Shown here in pieces: positions 58,891 to 64,000 of a DNA stretch of 64,000 nt; positions within the stretch are counted from its first letter, which is position 1; every line of letters starts with the position of its first letter. A program made the translations under genes and the position numbers. The DNA lies in the NCBI GenBank assembly GCA_018296165.2, contig JACKQL020000114.1, positions 62,001 through 126,000 of the forward strand, read 5' to 3'. The notes beneath the pieces are model-generated. The model was not told the DNA's origin, did no database searches, and saw only the letters and a program-made list of their open reading frames with translations. Source of the stretch: Termitomyces sp. T153 (taxonomy: Eukaryota > Basidiomycota > Agaricomycetes > Agaricales > Lyophyllaceae).

Positions 58891-59630
58891 GACCCGGTAC
58901 CGATCCCGATGAGTTCCTACCCGATCCAGACTCGCACTTGCTTCCCGGTATCCCGACCGCGTCACTCGGTTCCAGTAGTGGTAGTCTTCTTCTCTTAGAG
59001 GACGAATCTATCCCACGGTCGCCGTCTCCGGTGAACTGGGATGCCGACCCCGCGTTCATCGAAGACAGCACAGATCCAGACATCCGTCGCCTGAATGAAC
59101 TTCGGAGACGATCATTCAGTGCAGAACGGGCGGCCCGGCAGCTCGAGCAGACGTTGCTCAAGCATGGTGCTGTGCATCAGCGGTGGGAGGCACGAAGAGT
59201 AAGGAAGAAGGAGAAAGAACGTGGAAGAGAGATTGGTGCTATGTTGAGGTTGAAAATGGTGCAAGAAAAGGAGAGGGACAGGAAGAGATTGAGAGCAGAA
59301 GGTGTAGAGATAGAGGAGGAGAGGGAGGAGGAGAGGGTGGTGGAGAAGAAGGGTATGGTTAGCTGTATGGAGCAGTTAGTGGCGAAGATGCTGTTGCGGC
59401 GGAACGATACATACCGATCCCTCGCAAACCGGAAGACACCACTGACATTCAAGTTCTACAAGAGCTCGCCTCTCGTTCGTCATAATGTTTTCGTTGATAT
59501 GGACGTGAATGACGGACACGAGTATGAGAATGAGAGTTCGAATCCTCCTTGGACGGACGATTCCAAATATAATTCTGGGCCACGGACTCTGTCAACTTTC
59601 TCATCTCAATCTTCAATGTCATCTTTCTGA
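58891..59630 (+). pseudogene. 5'-truncated coiled-coil protein gene
   Basis: An open frame without an ATG (DEFLPDPDSHLLPGIPTASL onwards) starts right at the end of the duplicated gene fragment and ends TGA at 59628-59630, about 240 codons. It contains RRLNELRRRSFSAERAARQL and a long Arg/Glu/Lys-rich coiled coil (residues 60-130 of the frame), then FKFYKSSPLVRHNVFVDMDV and a Ser-rich tail. CpG-normal and free of stops, so it decayed little. Family not recognised. It may be expressed as a fusion: splicing from the exon 3 donor at 58848 to the AG at 58930 would keep the frame. I mark it pseudogene because its own 5' end is missing. Confidence 0.5.
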
Positions 59631-59842
59631 TTTATATCCGATGATTTACCTCCTTGCTTTGTTTCTCCAGCATTATTGTATTCAAAATCGAGGCCCCTTT
59701 CATCCTCAAGAAACTGTTTCTTTGCCTCGTAGGGATTTCCCCAGTGGTGATAGTTGGGGGGTCTTTTCTTGTCCCTTATGACATACCAATCTGTACTACC
59801 ATTATGATCGATGTATTGGACACATCTTTGTACTCCATCCAA
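59606..59842 (-). CDS. Possible small ORF downstream of the C2-domain gene
   Basis: A 78-codon frame starting MDGVQRCVQYIDHNGSTDWY and rich in charged residues (KKQFLEDERGLDFEYN). It lies 57 bases after the C2 gene stop and overlaps the last 25 bases of the convergent coiled-coil ORF. Its composition (W, Y, H spread evenly, no low complexity) looks protein-like. It could be a small independent gene, a lost 3' exon of the C2 gene, or chance. No family match known to me. Confidence 0.3.
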   Translation of the reverse strand: MDGVQRCVQYIDHNGSTDWYVIRDKKRPPNYHHWGNPYEAKKQFLEDERGLDFEYNNAGETKQGGKSSDINQKDDIED

Positions 59843-59899
59843 AATAAAAAGTTAGTCTGACAGGCACAAATCTGATAGAAGGGAGTTATGAAGTACCCA

Positions 59900-61470
59900 T
59901 TACGTGTTACCAGTACCATTCCCAGTCACTGACTCGAAGATCCTCCTACCAGCCTCTCCGACTTGTTGAGCACCCAAAGAGACGCGATAAGAAAGCGTCT
60001 CCTCTCCCGACGCTGCATAAGGTTGCAGCTCATGCTTCTTTACACCCCGATGCTTCAAAGCATACTCCCGACACGCCTCCCTGCTCTCCTCAAGCTTGGG
60101 GTCTTCACGGTCCCAAGCGTAAATCTCAAACTCGGGAAAATTATATTCCAGGACTTCCTTGAGGTCAGGTAAGAGCATCTTATCAGGCGCGTACGTGCCC
60201 GAGTTGTTATCAATCACAAGCTCCCAATTAACTTCGTGATCCTGAACATCATCGCTAAACGCCGCCCAGCCCCCCTTCGGGCGTGGGTGAAACTCCCCAC
60301 TGTAACGCACGGTCTCGGCACAGTTACTGTGCAGTGCATGTTTCGACGCAAAGTCTACGAAGAATGCAGCGCCTGTTTCAGAGAATCGGAACGAGTCATC
60401 CTCTGATGAGATGATATACGTATACACCGCGGGTTTGATGCGGTGCTCAAATTGACCCACATCGGGGTGATTCGACTTCCCACCATGCAGGAGCTGTGCA
60501 ACGTCAGAGAACCCGTCAATAACACCAAAGAGGTTCCGCGCATTCCGTGCGTAGAGCATTCGATGTCCGGCTTGGATACCTGAACGCACAACGATCGAAG
60601 TGGGCCCTTGAAAGATGCTTTGAGCGGCTTTGTAGTTGCGGTTCCAGCCTTGATGTTTGTCTCCAAAGAAGAGAGGGACGCCGCGAAGGTACATCTTCCA
60701 TGTTGAGTAAAGGCGCTGGTCAGGACCGAGATTCGTAAGCATCCCGACGGTCGGAGAATAGTGCCTGGAAAAGCGTATGGGCCCGTCGAAGAGGTAGGGG
60801 AATCTGGACGGGTCTTTGTCGATGGAAGGAGTGCTCTCGATCTAAGAGAACTGGGTCTTGTAATACTTGATATAAAGTATGATATGAACGTACTTTGAGC
60901 CAGAATGACCCCCTGTCCTTTCTGAAAAGAGGTCCCTGGATTTCGGCTTCTTTGGTACCCTCAGATACAGAGGTCTTGAATTTCCCGATAAAGTCGTCGT
61001 GAGGGGCATCATCATCCTTGTCCAGGACTTGAACGTGCAGATCGGCAACCACTGGGACATTTTTGACTCGCCAAGTCTCGTTCCATACCGGAGCCAAAGT
61101 GTTACCTTTGACAGCAGAACTAAACCCGTGGTTTCAACAAAGACAGTGAGAAGAGATGACATCAAACGCACACGAATGTAATTTTCTCGTCAATGTCTGC
61201 CACAAAGTAGGGATCAGCATGCCCGACGACGTCCATCTTGGGCAGCCCCGAGGCACCAATAAACTTTGTTTGGATAATCATGAAAAGAAGCAAAATAATG
61301 GTCCCATAATCTCTCACCTGTATTTCGAGGTCGGCAAACGGGATCTGACCCAGCTTGGCCTCTGCCAAAGTCTTAGTCACTTGTGCGACTTCCTTTGCGT
61401 TCGACTTGGCATGCTCGAAAGCATCAACGATTCTTGTAACACTGAAGGGATTGCGACGGCCACCCGGCAT
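59900..61470 (-). CDS. C2-domain protein
   Basis: Minus-strand exons 61470-61318, 61263-61172, 61119-60894 and 60841-59900 sum to 1413 nt, 470 aa. After an N-terminal helix (SNAKEVAQVTKTLAEAKLGQ) comes a C2 domain at about 48-145: FIGASGLPKMDVVGHADPYF, then LAPVWNETW, then VQVLDKDDDAPHDDFIGKF. The Asp positions of both calcium-binding loops are present, so calcium-dependent membrane binding is likely. The remaining 320 residues form a conserved fungal domain without known function (GPIRFSRHYSPTVGML, STWKMYLRGVPLFFGDKHQ, IDNNSGTYAPDKMLLPDL). No signal peptide or membrane span. The large last exon (314 codons) and intact frame mark a functional gene. Confidence 0.88.
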
Positions 61471-62917
61471 GCTGGAACGGAAGAGGTTCGATAACAGATC
61501 AGAAGGGTTTATATGGCGCAGTAATGGGTTGAGTCATGATGCATGATGGAGGTGATTGTATCGGGAAATCCTCGCACCTGTGGCTATACACCGAACCCAT
61601 CTGTCATCATTTGTATATGTATAGTTGTAAGTTAAAAATAGGAGGCGCTCTGATGTGTGAGGGATAATCTTATTTTAAGTAGGAGAGACAAGCAGAAGAG
61701 ATCGGTTATTGCTGCTCAGTACTAACCAATGGTCTGTTCAGGATCTGAGGTCAGCTAGCCAGAGTATATTGCAGTCTCAATCTCAACCCTAACTATATGA
61801 TTACTTACATCGCTTCCGTGGCCACGCCTTTTGATATATGGAGACGAGCGACAAGCTAAATCTGCAGAAATTCAAAGAATTGAAGCATCGACAACTGGCA
61901 GGGAATGATGATGGAGAACGGAGAACGGTCGATCAGGCTGAGATTCATACCATTGACTGGCTATAATTTAGTTCAGAATTTGAAAAAGGGACCTTTCCTC
62001 ATGATCATGACCGGGCCAGGGGTTGAACCTGTAGTCTCCTGATAACAACTACCAAACGATCGTAGTTAGACGCGTTGCTATTACCCATACCTTTAGTTAA
62101 AAAATGGACATACATTACTAATTGGTTCTGTGCCAGGACAATGTTCTCAATGTAGGTATTGTGAAGTAGAGAGAATTTTGATGGAGAAGTATTAAATAGA
62201 CATTCCATTTCAATTGAAAGAAGGATTGTTAATATATGATATTGAAAGTTCCTGTGACATGAACAGATTCAATTGGACAACCTTTCTCTTGGTTTCAAAT
62301 GTAGGATTCGAAGCTCATGGTTAAAGAGATCCAGAGCAATTTAAAAGAACTTGAAACAGATTATGATCAAAACCCAAGTTCTGACGTGTTTAGATATAAA
62401 TTACTCAAGGATGTTCATTAATGACCAGGAAATTCAGAAATCATAGTATATTACTATTCGTTCCATCGTCGCCTCCTCATAGTCACGGTAAGTATGTGTA
62501 AGAGGCAACATTGCTTCTCAGCACGGCCGGCAGCGAGCGTTGGCCATAAATTTCGGCATCGACCGTACCCTAAAGTTGACTGTTCAGATTCTGAAGCTCG
62601 AGGTTTGATTCACTTGAATGAATCTTCGAGCGCCAGATTTGATCTCTCTTTCTCTTGTTTTTTGAAATGGTGCTCCTCATAAACATATAGGTGAGTGTGT
62701 TCATTCTATCATTGCATTCTACTCCTCTCTCAAAGAAAGAAATTTCGAGTAAGCATTTTCTCCTTTCACCCGGTCTTTTGAGACATCTCATGATAGAGGC
62801 CTCGAAATCATCAATTAGGAGTTCCTGAGACTTCAACTTTTTAAAATAGTCCTTCAGCCTAGAAATGGATGTCGTCTTTTTCCCTTCCTCCAACCTCCAA
62901 GTCGCCTGCCAATCGCG
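61471..62917. other. Intergenic region between C2 and DUF7702-like genes
   Basis: Holds the shared upstream regions of the two divergently arranged genes and a tRNA-like relic at 62008-62080. From 62448 on it is the source-side homologue of the duplicated segment at 41375. Confidence 0.5.
62008..62080 (-). other. tRNA-like relic
   Basis: The minus strand carries a perfect polymerase III B box (GGTTCAACCCC) with a four-pair T stem. Upstream is GTAGT...ACTAC, a five-pair stem like a long variable arm or D arm, preceded by GGGTAATAGC resembling an A box. The acceptor ends do not pair, so this is at most a decayed tRNA or a SINE head. Confidence 0.28.
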
Positions 62918-63950
62918 ATGGGAATCACAGCAACGGAGGTGGCATACTTCGGAATACAATCTGTCCCTGCGGCCGCTGTCTTCGCCGCTCTTTACCTTCT
63001 TTTCCTCGCAGGATTCATCTTGCAATCGTTCAGGGAACGGAGCCGTGTATATTATTCCCTTACGTTCTTCTGCGCAGGTAAACTTTCATCCTTTGTTCAG
63101 AAACAAATAAAGGACTGATCTTGATTTCGAGTTAGTCCGTCTGACTTCCTTCATTCTGCGAGCCATAATAGCAGGTACTAGAGGGAACAACGTCGGCCTA
63201 TTGATAGGAGCTGAAGTCCTCTTCGCAATCGGTTTCTTCTCGCTCATCTACTCTACCTATAATCTTGTTCTTGACCGGTGTGCATTGTCGATTTTTGCGC
63301 GCTACAACTACTGAGTACTCGGTTCTCAGGGAGTTGCTTTCGGAGCATACCTCATCGAGTATCATTTCACGTGTCATCCGGCGTCGTCACCTCTTTCGCT
63401 TGGTACTCCTTGCAGCGATCGTCATGGGCAGTGTCGGCATCTCAGATATCAATACTTCCAACGACTCAAATACCATCTCAACCGGAAAGTCTCTACATAC
63501 GACGAGCACGATCATTTTCTTTGTTCTCTCTGTCCTCGTGGTTTATCAAGCCCTCATCGTCGCCAAGAACGAGCTTCGTTGTATGTTTCCTGATATCCCT
63601 CCTTTTCAAGCATTCGTGTCATATGGTTGATTCTTACTGTTGCAGACGGTGCCTATAAGCTAGGAAAAGGGGCCTTTGGTCGTTTCCAGCCCTACATCCT
63701 GCTATTGATCTCACTCCTTTTGTTGGTACGCGAGGGGTTTGCGATGGTCACCGTGAATGATTTCCAAAAGGCGAATAACGAACGCCTATGGTATCCTCTG
63801 ATTGCGATGCCGGAGATACTGGCTGTGGCATTGTTCAGTATTCCTGGTCTAGTGCCTGGGAAGCGCGAGTTTCCAGCAAAGCCTGAGACGCCACGCCCAG
63901 CTGTCAGGATATCTCGATTCATGGAAGTCTTTCATGAGGGAAAAAATTGA
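62918..63950 (+). CDS. Multi-pass membrane protein resembling DUF7702 (intact copy)
   Basis: Exons 62918-63077, 63136-63277, 63330-63580 and 63646-63950 sum to 858 nt, 285 aa. Hydrophobic segments: VPAAAVFAALYLLFLAGFIL, YYSLTFFCAV, SFILRAIIAG, LIGAEVLFAIGFFSLIYSTY, HLFRLVLLAAIVMGSVGISD, TIIFFVLSVLVVYQALIVAK, YILLLISLLLLVREGFAMVT and LIAMPEILAVALFSIPGLVP, seven to eight spans. The N-terminal GITATEVAYFGIQSVPA and the C-terminal NERLWYPLIAMPEILAVALF recall the fungal family annotated DUF7702, whose function is unknown. I chose the ATG at 62918 because the sequence before it lacks an in-frame Met and the same ATG is preserved in the decayed copy at 41841. It is the source or sister of that copy. 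Confidence 0.85.
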
Positions 63951-64000
63951 TTGGCGAGGCAATTGACGGTGATTAAAATGATTGGGATCTATGTTTCGTC

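Noticed and set aside
1..64000. CRISPR arrays, bacterial operons or prophage features
   Set aside because: Introns, transposon types and gene families are eukaryotic; no spaced short palindromic repeat array is present.

Overview
The window is nuclear DNA of a filamentous basidiomycete, most likely an agaricomycete; I cannot name the species. The evidence is genes cut by many short (about 45-60 nt) GT-AG introns, a fungal KDZ-superfamily transposon, chromodomain Ty3/gypsy elements, a Tc1/mariner element and a non-LTR element. CpG depletion is very strong and confined to the transposon-rich blocks, as expected when 5-methylcytosine in silenced DNA decays to T.

Layout. 0.4-2.1 kb: deleted gypsy element (minus strand). 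5.0-6.6 kb: decayed Tc1/mariner element with about 210-bp inverted ends. 9.1-13.8 kb: CpG-normal genic island with a six-exon, 82-aa cysteine-rich gene and a 20-exon vacuolar-type MFS transporter. 14.1-17.2 kb: 5'-truncated non-LTR retroelement with a poly(A) tail (minus). 17.9-18.2 kb: solo LTR with a perfect CATAC target duplication. About 22.5-38 kb: CpG-normal island with a Pro/Ala-rich hypothetical gene, a gene-poor microsatellite-rich stretch, a second copy of the six-exon cysteine-rich gene, an 8-exon short-chain dehydrogenase, and a 4-exon nuclear-type protein with three dsRBD-like repeats. 38-58.7 kb: a CpG-poor transposon block. 58.7-64 kb: CpG-normal genes, namely a 5'-truncated coiled-coil gene, a C2-domain protein (minus) and an intact multi-pass membrane protein resembling DUF7702.

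The main structural result is that 42388-58732 is a single KDZ transposon of 16.3 kb. It has imperfect terminal inverted repeats of about 33 bp and is flanked by a 9-bp direct repeat, GACTCAAAT. It carries decayed KDZ transposase and Ulp1-type protease genes plus a long Thr/Pro-rich gene, and was itself invaded by a 4.6-kb chromodomain gypsy element. Its target was exon 3 of a second copy of the membrane-protein gene whose intact copy lies at 62918-63950, so the pre-insertion sequence can be read directly. Left of the insertion the gene copy has lost its CpGs (all 12 CpGs of exon 1 are now TG or CA). Right of it the same gene copy is about 98% identical to the intact gene. This points to a methylation or chromatin boundary near the right end of the transposon.

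Most introns were placed by hand so that conserved motifs and reading frame are kept; exon sums are multiples of three for every gene called CDS with exons listed.
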